From Oligoflexus sp. (GTDB taxonomy: Bacteria; Bdellovibrionota_B; Oligoflexia; Oligoflexales; Oligoflexaceae), in NCBI GenBank assembly GCA_030151925.1, contig JASLCY010000064.1, positions 1 to 7,959 of the forward strand: a DNA stretch of 7,959 bases. The letters are read 5' to 3'. A program made the translations under genes and the position numbers. Under the pieces are notes generated by a model. The model did no database searches. It saw nothing but the letters and a program-made list of their open reading frames with translations, and was not told the DNA's origin. Every line of letters starts with the position of its first letter. Within the stretch, counting starts at the first letter, position 1. This document shows, in pieces, positions 1 to 6,253 of this stretch.

Positions 1-135
1 GCCGAAGATGTTGTAGGTGATCGCGGCGACCAGGAGAAAGGCAAAAACTTGCGACACGCGTTTGAACTTATCGATCCCCAGGACGACCAGGGGCGTAAGG
101 GCGAGCTGCGCAAGGCTGAGACAGAGATACAGCAT
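1..135 (-). CDS. N-terminal fragment of an unrecognised membrane protein
   Basis: An open frame of 45 codons starts with ATG at 135 and runs off the left edge of the window without a stop. The start is supported by an AGGA ribosome-binding sequence about 6 bases upstream. The translation begins MLYLCLSLAQLALTPLVVLG, a hydrophobic segment broken by a short polar stretch (Asp-Lys-Phe-Lys-Arg) and followed by a second hydrophobic segment (VFAFLLVAAITYNIFG). This looks like two transmembrane helices joined by a short, positively charged loop, so an inner-membrane protein is likely. I do not recognise the family from this fragment and assign no function. It lies 145 bp downstream of pdxH in the same direction. 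It could be a distal operon member or be read from its own weak promoter-like sequence at 174–202. Confidence 0.6.
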   Translation of the reverse strand, partial: MLYLCLSLAQLALTPLVVLGIDKFKRVSQVFAFLLVAAITYNIFG

Positions 136-173
136 TGGATTCCTGGTGAAAGACCTTAGAGAAGAAAGACTTG

Positions 174-202
174 GTGTTAAAGGATAGGTGGGGTCCCGTC
201 AA
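174..202 (-). promoter_or_regulatory. Possible sigma-70-type promoter for the membrane protein gene
   Basis: On the minus strand, TTGACG (202–197, five of six consensus bases) is followed after 17 bp by TAACAC (179–174, three of six). Transcription would start near 167 and leave a leader of about 30 bases before the ATG at 135. The -35 and spacing are good but the -10 is poor, so this is only a candidate. Confidence 0.27.
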
Positions 203-280
203 GGAGTTTCGGCGGGCGGGAAGGAGGGGAAAGCCGCGATCGGGGCTCCCCCTGCTTAACGCAAAGAATTGCTGTAGGAA

Positions 281-859
281 TTAAGGATAGAGAATTTGGC
301 GCGCCCATTGACTGCCCTTGCGCGCATAAACGAAACGATCGTGAAGGCGGAAGGGGCGCTCGATCCAAAATTCAATTTCGTCCGGCGCTATACGCCATCC
401 GGACCAACCTTCAGGCCGCGGCACAGGTCCGCCTTCAAACTTCTGAGTATAATCCCTGAGCCGCTTCTCAAATTCAGCGCGGCTGCCCATGGTCTCGGAT
501 TGTTTGGAGGCCCAGGCCCCCAGCTGGCTCTCCCGAGCGCGCGAAGCAAAATAAGCATCGGCCTCTTCCGGGCTCACCGGCGTCACCCGCCCGGTCACAC
601 GCACCTGGCGGCCGAGAGCTTCCCAGTGAAAACAGACCGAAGCGATCGGATGGGACTCGATGTCCTTGGATTTATGGCTCGTGAGGTTGGTATAGAACAC
701 CACGCCTTCTTCGTCGAAGTGTTTCATCAGCACGATGCGGACCGAAGGAACGCCCTTGGCGTCGACGGTCGCGAGCGCCATCGCATTGGGATAACGCAGG
801 CCGAGCTTTTGAGCGTCTTGGTACCAGCGGTCGAATTCTTGGATGGGATTGTCGTTCAC
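281..859 (-). CDS. pdxH: Pyridoxamine/pyridoxine 5'-phosphate oxidase PdxH
   Basis: This cytoplasmic FMN enzyme oxidises pyridoxamine or pyridoxine 5'-phosphate with O2 to pyridoxal 5'-phosphate, the last step of vitamin B6 cofactor synthesis and salvage. The 192-residue product carries the family's landmarks: RIVLMK (41–46) and YTNLTSHKSK (56–65), which match FMN-phosphate-binding segments; SQLGAWASKQS (111–121); and the C-terminal signature IEFWIERPFRLHDR (162–175), with Arg171 and His173 in the positions of the E. coli catalytic Arg/His pair. It ends in Tyr-Pro, similar to the E. coli Ala-Pro end. It is about 25 residues shorter than the 218-residue E. coli enzyme, all at the N-terminus. 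I chose the GTG at 859 because a GAGGAG ribosome-binding sequence lies six bases upstream and homology begins just after it. The in-frame ATG at 982 would overlap the upstream gene and add an unrelated leader. It follows the M1-like gene by 70 bp, so co-transcription is possible but not shown. Confidence 0.95.
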   Translation of the reverse strand: MNDNPIQEFDRWYQDAQKLGLRYPNAMALATVDAKGVPSVRIVLMKHFDEEGVVFYTNLTSHKSKDIESHPIASVCFHWEALGRQVRVTGRVTPVSPEEADAYFASRARESQLGAWASKQSETMGSRAEFEKRLRDYTQKFEGGPVPRPEGWSGWRIAPDEIEFWIERPFRLHDRFVYARKGSQWARQILYP

Positions 860-865
860 GTGAGG

Positions 866-871
866 CTCCTC
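866..871 (-). promoter_or_regulatory. Ribosome-binding site that fixes the pdxH GTG start
   Basis: On the minus strand GAGGAG sits six bases before the GTG at 859. No comparable sequence precedes the upstream in-frame ATG at 982, which lies inside the preceding gene. This supports the non-ATG start. Confidence 0.7.
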
Positions 872-929
872 GAGGCTGATGGGACCCCTTAGGAGTAGCG
901 CGGAAGACGGGCTCGTGAAAACAGAAAGT

Positions 930-3548
930 TCAGAGGTTGCCGGAGAAGTCAAAAAGGATGCCCGGCTTGGTATCGACCTCATGATCCAGGCGGCGATAGA
1001 AAATGCCGTTCAGCGAGAATTTGAAGAGCGTGAGCGTATCCTTGCCCGCGATGTCGCCCCCGATCGGCAGGCTGTAGCCTACGCCCGAGACGATGAGGCT
1101 CAGGTCGGGATCCTGCATCTTGGCCCCGTCCACGAAGACCTTGAACTGCGAGCGGCGAGGCAGGATGAACCACGACTCGGGCAGAGGCAGACGGGCCGGG
1201 AACGAGGTGTCGAAGTTAAACGTGTTGATGCGCAGACCGCCTTGAAGGGTCGGATGGTCGAGGCGCACATGGGCCTCGTCGAGATTTTGGGGCCTGAAGT
1301 AAGCCGAGGGCGGCAGGTCTTCCCCTTCGGCGCGCGTCGCGCCGGCAAAGAGGCGAAGGCGGCTGCCGATGGTCTTGGTCTCGCAGTAGAGGCTGAGGCG
1401 GCCGAAGGCGCGCTGGTAGCTGAAGTCATGCGAAGGCACGTAGATCGTCGATTCGTATTCCGACTCCTCGTCATGACCGCACAGCCGGCCGGGCTCGCTG
1501 CGCGCATCGAAATTGATCGAGGCGGTCAGGTGGTTCTCGCGCGGCGAACCGAGGATCTGTTTGGAGCGCAGGCGCGTCGCCATCCCGAAACGCGGGAACA
1601 GCGAGAAGACCGGACGGCGCTTCGCGATGAAATCGATGCGGCGCTCGCCGACTTCGACGTGACCGTCGTCCTGGGCGATCTTGGTCATGAAGAAGAGCGA
1701 CGATTCGGGGATCGCCTTGAGATAGATGAGGTTGAAGCCCATGCGGTTGCCGTCGGGCTGGTAACGGACGAGGCCGGTGAGGCCGGAGTTCAGATAAGCC
1801 AGGGACTGCAGGGCCAGGTCGATGGTGAACGGTTCGCCCGGCAGCTTCGTGAAGAAGGGCAACCAGACGATGGTGTAGGCATCGTCCGCGAGGCCGCGGG
1901 CGCTGCCGGGGAAGAAGTTGAGTTTCGGCGCGCCGGTCCTGTTGTTGAAGCGGTCCTTATCGAACATCGCGCGGCCGGGGTTGAGCTCCAGCTTGTCGAT
2001 GTCGTCCTTCTTCTCGTCGACCAGAACGTCGACGTCGGGACCCAGGGGCTCGACGAATACGACCTTCTTGTTGCCGGCCTTATCGGTCACCCAAAGGTCG
2101 GTCGGCATCAGGAGATCATTCGTATAATGCACGTGGACGATCGTGTGGTCCCCCTGCGCGTCCATGCCGTTGAGCGAGACGTCCGGCCAGTCCTCCGACT
2201 GCCAGTACTGCTTCATCAGCTTGCCGATGCCGGGTCTGTAGGTGTTCGCGAGTTCGGCGAAAGCGGCGGGCTTGATGCTCTCCTCGCTGCAACGCGCGCT
2301 CGCTTCCCGGAGGAAGTCCTGGAATTCCTTGATCCCGAGCTTCCATTGCAGATAACGCAGCATATGGCTGTTGCGGACGTAGGCGATGAAAGGCCGGTCG
2401 ACCGTCGCGGGATGCGAGACGCCGTCCGCGTCGGTCAACGACGAGCTCGGATAGAACAGCGAGAGCGAAGCGGCGGCGAGATCCTGCGCCTGCAGGTAGT
2501 TGAGATCGAGGTAAGGCCGCCCCTTGCCATCGTGCGCGAAGAGCTCGAAGTACTGCCGGTCGCTGCTCAGCAGATCGTAGACCAGCATATCGGCGAGGCC
2601 CTGGACCAGCCAGTGGTCGTCGATCGTGTTCGCGCGGCAGCCGAGGCCGTACCATTGCTGGGCGATCTGGACGCTGAGCTGCCAGACGTTCCAATGCGTG
2701 AGGTCCTGCTGCAGATACCGCATCGCGGGCTGCTGCGGCGTGTTGAGGGTCACGAGGCCCGGGGTGCGGATCGGCTCGAAATCGTCCGTCTCCACGAGCA
2801 GGAGGGTCGGCTCCTGGACTTTGCCCGTGAAGGCGGCGAACCTCTGCACCGCGTTTTTCGCGAAGTTCACCAGCTGCTCGAAGCCCTTGGACTTCGAGAG
2901 GCTCAGCAGGGTTTGCCGGCCGATCTGGAATTTCTCGATTTTGCCTTGCTTGAAGAATACGGCGTTGAACGAAGTGCCGGTATAGAGCCGATGGCCGCCC
3001 TCCCCTTCGCCGGGCGCCGCGAGCTGCCAGGCGTGGTCGTGGTTGAGGGTGACGTCGAAGGTCGCCTCGGGCCACGGGCTCGCGAAGGTTTGATCGTCGT
3101 CGTTGGGACAGGATTTGAGAATGACGGGATGCCAGAGCCCGAGTATGCGCGGAGCCTGGTCGCGATCGCGCCAACCGGCAAGGCTGAGGGCGTAGGAAAG
3201 GGAAAGATGGGAGCCGGGCGGCAGACGATAGAGCGCGGGGCCGATGTGTTCGATGCCGCCTTTGTCGATCCATTCGAGGCTCAGGTCTTGCCGCCGCGCG
3301 ACTTCTTGCGGCGAAGGGACCCGGATGGATTCGAGGAGCAAGAGATCGCGCAGCTTTTGATCGTGGGCCGGGACGTAGAGGCAGGCTCCGTCTTCGATGC
3401 CGTCGATCTCGAAGGTGACGTTCACCGGGGCTGTGAGGTTCAAGGCTTCTTCTGGTATCGTCAGATTGGCTTTATAGCGAAGCTGAGGCTGAGCAAAACC
3501 CAGCCCTTCCCATAGCAACGCTAGGAGCAACCAAAGACGATATGTCAT
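930..3548 (-). CDS. Secreted M1-peptidase-like pseudoenzyme with a C-terminal barrel-like region
   Basis: The 872-residue product begins with a signal peptide (Arg4, then hydrophobic residues 5–17, likely cut after GFA at 17–19), so it is exported. Residues ~20–450 follow the M1 aminopeptidase order: a beta-rich N-terminal part, then a helical gluzincin-like core. LSVQIAQQWYG (291–301) aligns with the HELAHQWFG helix and DHWLVQGLAD (311–320) with the WLNEGFA helix. The HExxH-x18-E spacing is exact, but the zinc ligands are Val293, Gln297 and Gln316, and the general base Glu is Gln294. GAMEN is replaced by EPIRT (258–262). A tyrosine (Tyr390) remains where M1 enzymes have YxKG. Peptidase activity is therefore unlikely; this is inference from absent residues. 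Residues ~550–872 are rich in alternating beta strands. FKVFVDGAK (802–810) and GVGYSLPIGGD (822–832) resemble the last strands of Omp85/BamA barrels, suggesting outer-membrane anchoring. The stop of the Hpt-like gene is 16 bp upstream; an AAGGG about 11 bases before the ATG is a weak ribosome-binding site. Function unknown. Confidence 0.8.
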   Translation of the reverse strand: MTYRLWLLLALLWEGLGFAQPQLRYKANLTIPEEALNLTAPVNVTFEIDGIEDGACLYVPAHDQKLRDLLLLESIRVPSPQEVARRQDLSLEWIDKGGIEHIGPALYRLPPGSHLSLSYALSLAGWRDRDQAPRILGLWHPVILKSCPNDDDQTFASPWPEATFDVTLNHDHAWQLAAPGEGEGGHRLYTGTSFNAVFFKQGKIEKFQIGRQTLLSLSKSKGFEQLVNFAKNAVQRFAAFTGKVQEPTLLLVETDDFEPIRTPGLVTLNTPQQPAMRYLQQDLTHWNVWQLSVQIAQQWYGLGCRANTIDDHWLVQGLADMLVYDLLSSDRQYFELFAHDGKGRPYLDLNYLQAQDLAAASLSLFYPSSSLTDADGVSHPATVDRPFIAYVRNSHMLRYLQWKLGIKEFQDFLREASARCSEESIKPAAFAELANTYRPGIGKLMKQYWQSEDWPDVSLNGMDAQGDHTIVHVHYTNDLLMPTDLWVTDKAGNKKVVFVEPLGPDVDVLVDEKKDDIDKLELNPGRAMFDKDRFNNRTGAPKLNFFPGSARGLADDAYTIVWLPFFTKLPGEPFTIDLALQSLAYLNSGLTGLVRYQPDGNRMGFNLIYLKAIPESSLFFMTKIAQDDGHVEVGERRIDFIAKRRPVFSLFPRFGMATRLRSKQILGSPRENHLTASINFDARSEPGRLCGHDEESEYESTIYVPSHDFSYQRAFGRLSLYCETKTIGSRLRLFAGATRAEGEDLPPSAYFRPQNLDEAHVRLDHPTLQGGLRINTFNFDTSFPARLPLPESWFILPRRSQFKVFVDGAKMQDPDLSLIVSGVGYSLPIGGDIAGKDTLTLFKFSLNGIFYRRLDHEVDTKPGILFDFSGNL

Positions 3549-3564
3549 CGATGAAGGAACCCTT

Positions 3565-3855
3565 TTAGACGTACTTAGGCTTCACGGCCGAGAGGAAATC
3601 GCGCATTTTTTTGACAGCCGCGTCACAATCATCGAGACGATGTTCGTAAGCGTGCTCGTGCAATTCCTTGATGATCTCGGCGAAAGGTTTGAGGCCCATG
3701 GCGTCCGCGGTCGGCGCGATGCGTTTGCAGATCCTGTCTATCGCCCCGAAATCCTTGCGACTTACCGCAAGTTGAAGATAGCCGAGGTCTTCCTGTCTAC
3801 CGCGAATGTAACGTGGAAGCAGGTCCTGCAGATTTCTGTCAATTTCGACGATCAT
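3565..3855 (-). CDS. Small Hpt-like helical protein lacking the phospho-acceptor histidine
   Basis: The 96-residue product looks like a stand-alone histidine-phosphotransfer (Hpt) domain. It has the typical entry helix (LPRYIRGRQEDLGYLQLAV, ~13–31), the Asp-Phe-x-Ala-Ile-Asp turn (35–40), the central helix ICKRIAPTADAMGL (42–55) and a charged, heptad-like last helix (~57–90). Hpt proteins normally read AHxLKGSAxxxG in the central helix; here the phosphorylated His is Lys44 and the LKGS segment is IAPT. Phosphotransfer by the usual route is therefore unlikely, though the four-helix scaffold could still bind a receiver domain or kinase. No signal peptide is visible, so a cytoplasmic location is inferred. 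The ATG at 3855 has AAGGGA five bases upstream, a good ribosome-binding site. The gene is first in the minus-strand block and ends 16 bp before the M1-like gene. The Hpt assignment rests on pattern recognition and could be another small helical bundle. Confidence 0.72.
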   Translation of the reverse strand: MIVEIDRNLQDLLPRYIRGRQEDLGYLQLAVSRKDFGAIDRICKRIAPTADAMGLKPFAEIIKELHEHAYEHRLDDCDAAVKKMRDFLSAVKPKYV

Positions 3856-3904
3856 GGCCGTCCCTTATTACGTGGTTTGAACTGAGTCTTTGGACTTGTT
3901 CTTC

Positions 3905-3910
3905 ATTGTA
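3905..3910 (-). promoter_or_regulatory. Possible -10 element for the Hpt-like/M1-like operon
   Basis: On the minus strand TACAAT (five of six consensus bases) lies about 50 bp before the Hpt-like start codon. No convincing -35 is found 15–19 bp upstream, so it would need an activator or an alternative contact. Treat it as a candidate only. Confidence 0.25.
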
Positions 3911-3947
3911 ACCCGAGTCGAGGGGGCAAGAGTTTCCTCCTCGGCAT

Positions 3948-3983
3948 CCTCGTTTCAAGGCTGTCTGGCCTGGTGGAACGAGG
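3948..3983. repeat. Inverted repeat just upstream of the tig promoter
   Basis: CCTCGTTTC (3948–3956) pairs with GGAACGAGG (3975–3983) over nine positions with one G·T. Inside it A3957 can pair with T3974, then AGGC (3958–3961) with GCCT (3968–3971), leaving a GG bulge (3972–3973) and a six-base loop (3962–3967). The right arm ends two bases before the tig -35 hexamer. Neither strand has a T-run after it, so it does not look like an intrinsic terminator. An operator for the divergent promoters, or a dispersed intergenic repeat, are the plausible readings. Confidence 0.5.
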
Positions 3984-3985
3984 CG

Positions 3986-4013
3986 TTGACAAACCTCGGA
4001 AAGCTTCTATAAT
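3986..4013 (+). promoter_or_regulatory. Consensus sigma-70 promoter of tig
   Basis: TTGACA (3986–3991) and TATAAT (4008–4013) both match the housekeeping consensus at all six positions and are separated by 16 bp. Transcription would begin near 4020, giving a leader of about 60 bases. This predicts strong, largely constitutive expression of trigger factor. Confidence 0.85.
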
Positions 4014-4078
4014 TTGCAAACTTTTAAGATGGCTGGAGTGAGTCCGCCGCGTGCTCGGGATTCCCAAAGAGGTAATAA

Positions 4079-5380
4079 ATGAAGGCTCATGTCGAAGAAG
4101 TTAATTCAGTTCAGCGCCGCATTCGCGTCGAACTTTCCAAAACCGACGTCAAATCCGCGTTTGACTCTGTATACAAAAACCTCCAAGGCAAAGCCCGCAT
4201 CAACGGCTTCCGTCCAGGTAAAGCCCCGTTGAACGTCATCAAGAAGATGTACGGCAATTCTATAGCTTATGACGTAGCCGATCAATTGGTCCGTAAGAAT
4301 CTTTTCACGGCTATCGACCAGCAGGAACTCCGCCCTATCTCGCAGCCGGTGCTCGAGACTTTCGACCTGCCTAAAGAAGACGCAGATTACAGCTTCACGG
4401 CTGTCGTCGATATCCTTCCAGCCCTCAGCATCAAGGGTTACAAGGACCTCAACCTCTCGGCGACCGTCCAGGACGTCACCGACGCCGACGTAGAGCGCGA
4501 AATCGAGTTCATCCAACGCCGCCAGGCGAAGAGCAAAGAAGCTCCCGAAGGCACCAAGGCTGCCGCCGGCCACGTCGTGACCATCAGCCAGACCGCGACC
4601 GTCGACGGCGAGACCTTCCCTGAATTCACCTTCAGCAAGGTTCCCGTGGAACTCGGCAAAAAATACCTGCTCCCAGAGCTCGAAACCGCTCTCCTCGGCC
4701 TGAAGGTCGGCGACGAGAAGAAGGTTTCGATCCCGGTCCCCGAGCACGTCAACGACAAGTCGAAAGTCGGCAAAACCGCGGAAGCGACCGTGAAACTCGA
4801 CGCGATCACCGAACTCACCCTCCCGGAAGTGAACGATGACCTCGCCAAGGACCTCGGCCTCGAAGACCTCAAATCCCTCAAGGACAACATCAAGGATCGC
4901 CTTACCAAACAAGCCGAGAGCAACAAACGCAACCAGCTTGAAACGGGCATCTTCGACGAATTGAATAAAACGAACGACTTCGAAGTCCCGCCCTCGATGG
5001 TCGAGCAGGTGATCGACAGCATGTTCGACGAGACCGAATATTCTTCGGACGCCGAACGCAAAGCGGCGAAGCAAAACCAGGCGGAGCGCGCGAAGGCTCG
5101 CGAAACCGCTCTCCAGCGCGCGAAGAACACGTTGATTCTTTCTGAAGTAATCAAGTCAGAAAAGATTAATGTCACGGACGAAGATTTTGATGAGTACGTG
5201 AAGGAACTTATTGGCGGGTCTATGGGTGGAATGCCTGCGGACGCCAAATTGATCGAGAGCATCAAAGCCTCGATGGGACAACACGCTCGTGAATCGCTCC
5301 TCTTCAAGAAGGCGATCGACTTCGTGATCTCCCATGCAAAGGTAACGGAGACAAAAGGTGAGGCCCCTACTCCCGCCTAA
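4079..5380 (+). CDS. tig: Trigger factor, ribosome-associated chaperone and prolyl isomerase
   Basis: Trigger factor docks at the ribosomal exit tunnel, holds emerging chains and helps them fold; its middle domain is a peptidyl-prolyl cis-trans isomerase. The 433-residue product has the usual family length (E. coli 432) and three parts. The N-terminal ribosome-binding domain (~1–145) contains the signature GFRPGKAP (43–50), the loop that contacts the large subunit. The FKBP-like domain (~155–245) includes a GHVVTISQTATVDG strand and VELGKKYLLPELETALLGL (190–208). The helical C-terminal cradle (~250–420) forms the chaperone arms. The ATG is preceded by AGAGG with a six-base gap. The gene starts about 60 bases after a consensus promoter and is followed by a strong terminator, so it is probably a single-gene transcript. 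It heads the classic tig–clpP–clpX–lon cluster. No defects are seen. Confidence 0.97.
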   Translation: MKAHVEEVNSVQRRIRVELSKTDVKSAFDSVYKNLQGKARINGFRPGKAPLNVIKKMYGNSIAYDVADQLVRKNLFTAIDQQELRPISQPVLETFDLPKEDADYSFTAVVDILPALSIKGYKDLNLSATVQDVTDADVEREIEFIQRRQAKSKEAPEGTKAAAGHVVTISQTATVDGETFPEFTFSKVPVELGKKYLLPELETALLGLKVGDEKKVSIPVPEHVNDKSKVGKTAEATVKLDAITELTLPEVNDDLAKDLGLEDLKSLKDNIKDRLTKQAESNKRNQLETGIFDELNKTNDFEVPPSMVEQVIDSMFDETEYSSDAERKAAKQNQAERAKARETALQRAKNTLILSEVIKSEKINVTDEDFDEYVKELIGGSMGGMPADAKLIESIKASMGQHARESLLFKKAIDFVISHAKVTETKGEAPTPA

Positions 5381-5413
5381 CAATTGATGAATTAAAATCA
5401 ACGTTTCTGATAC

Positions 5414-5451
5414 AATCCCCTTTGACTCAATTTTTGTCAGAGGGGATTTTT
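5414..5451 (+). terminator. Intrinsic terminator after tig
   Basis: A 13-bp stem pairs 5414–5426 with 5436–5448 (one G·U pair at 5422/5440) around a nine-base loop, and a TTTTT run (5447–5451) follows. There is no matching T-run on the minus strand, so it acts in the tig direction. It separates tig from clpP transcription. Confidence 0.88.
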
Positions 5452-5492
5452 GCGTTGAGCCGTTACAATGCGAATCAAGCATCGGCTTGTGT

Positions 5493-5520
5493 TTGATCCG
5501 GATGTGGCTTAAGTTAGAGT
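5493..5520 (+). promoter_or_regulatory. Possible promoter for clpP-clpX
   Basis: TTGATC (5493–5498) and TAGAGT (5515–5520) each match four of six sigma-70 consensus bases with 16 bp between them, giving a leader of about 75 bases. Because a terminator ends tig just upstream, clpP needs a promoter in 5452–5600, but this one is weak. An alternative sigma factor such as a heat-shock type would not be recognisable here. Confidence 0.28.
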
Positions 5521-5600
5521 TGTATGTATTGACAACTGCAAAGAAATTTGCGGCTCAATACGCGAAACGTAAACGTAAGTAGCTGTATAAGGATGTTGCA

Positions 5601-6221
5601 ATGGCGCTCATACCTGTTGTCGTTGAGCAAACAAACCGCGGCGAGCGTTCGTGGGATATCTACTCCCGCCTGCTCCAAGAACGGATCGTGATGCTGGGCT
5701 CTCCCGTTTACGACGAGATCGCAAACGTCATCGTGGCTCAACTTCTCTATCTGGAAAGTGTCGATCCTGAGAAAGACATCAGCTTCTACATCAATTCCCC
5801 AGGCGGTTCTGTCACTGCGGGTATGGCTATTTACGACTGTATGCAGCTTATCCGTCCTGATATCCGTACCTACTGCATAGGCCAATGCGCGAGCATGGGC
5901 GCCTGGCTTTTAGCAGCCGGCGCACCAGGCAAACGTCACGCCCTGCCGAACGCCAGCGTAATGCTGCACCAGCCGCTGGGCGGCGCCGGCGGTCAGGCGA
6001 CCGATATCGATATCCACGCGCAGGAGATCATCCGGACCAAGCGCCGCATGATCGAAATCCTTGCGAAACACACCGGCCAGCCGGAAGACAAGATCAAGCG
6101 TGATATCGACCGTGATTTCTTCATGACAGCTGAGCAGGCTAAGGAGTACGGGGTCGTCGACAATATTATCAACCCGGCCAAAAAAGCTGGTGCAAATATC
6201 GCTGGCGTCAACAACAAGTAA
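5601..6221 (+). CDS. clpP: ATP-dependent Clp protease proteolytic subunit ClpP
   Basis: ClpP is the cytoplasmic serine protease that forms a double-heptamer barrel and degrades proteins fed in by ClpX or another Clp ATPase. The 206-residue product has the full catalytic triad: Ser98 in GQCASMGA (94–101), His123 in MLHQP (121–125) and Asp172 in DRDFF (170–174). The oxyanion-hole region SPGGSVTAG (66–74) is intact. The protein starts [10 protein letters not shown], which aligns with the mature N-terminus of E. coli ClpP. It therefore lacks the short E. coli propeptide, and only removal of Met1 would be needed for maturation. The ATG has AAGGA seven bases upstream. It lies 220 bp after tig, behind a terminator, and 32 bp before clpX, so clpP and clpX are very likely one operon. 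Confidence 0.98.
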   Translation: MALIPVVVEQTNRGERSWDIYSRLLQERIVMLGSPVYDEIANVIVAQLLYLESVDPEKDISFYINSPGGSVTAGMAIYDCMQLIRPDIRTYCIGQCASMGAWLLAAGAPGKRHALPNASVMLHQPLGGAGGQATDIDIHAQEIIRTKRRMIEILAKHTGQPEDKIKRDIDRDFFMTAEQAKEYGVVDNIINPAKKAGANIAGVNNK

Positions 6222-6253
6222 CACCGACCTTTAGCATTAGTGGGAGATACCAT

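Noticed and set aside
226..251. Imperfect GC-rich hairpin downstream of pdxH (GGGG/CCCC plus AGCC/GGCT with a two-base bulge).
   Set aside because: No T-run follows on the minus strand, so I could not support an intrinsic terminator. It may be chance pairing in GC-rich sequence.
177..368. Short minus-strand open frame overlapping the 3' end of pdxH in another frame.
   Set aside because: Proline/serine-rich, no ribosome-binding site and mostly inside a confident gene; a shadow frame.
860..982. Upstream ATG extension of pdxH (start at 982).
   Set aside because: It would overlap the end of the preceding gene and add 41 residues unlike any PdxH. The GTG at 859 has a strong ribosome-binding site and fits the family N-terminus.
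879..3515. An 878-codon open frame on the plus strand, almost perfectly antisense to the M1-like gene.
   Set aside because: Its product is a monotonous Arg/Glu/Asp/Ala/Val-rich sequence without recognisable motifs, as expected from the complement of a GC-rich gene. The minus-strand frame has a signal peptide, M1-like motifs and operon context.
5529..5534. TTGACA upstream of clpP.
   Set aside because: No acceptable -10 hexamer lies 15–19 bp downstream; the nearest AT-containing match is about 20 bp away and poor.
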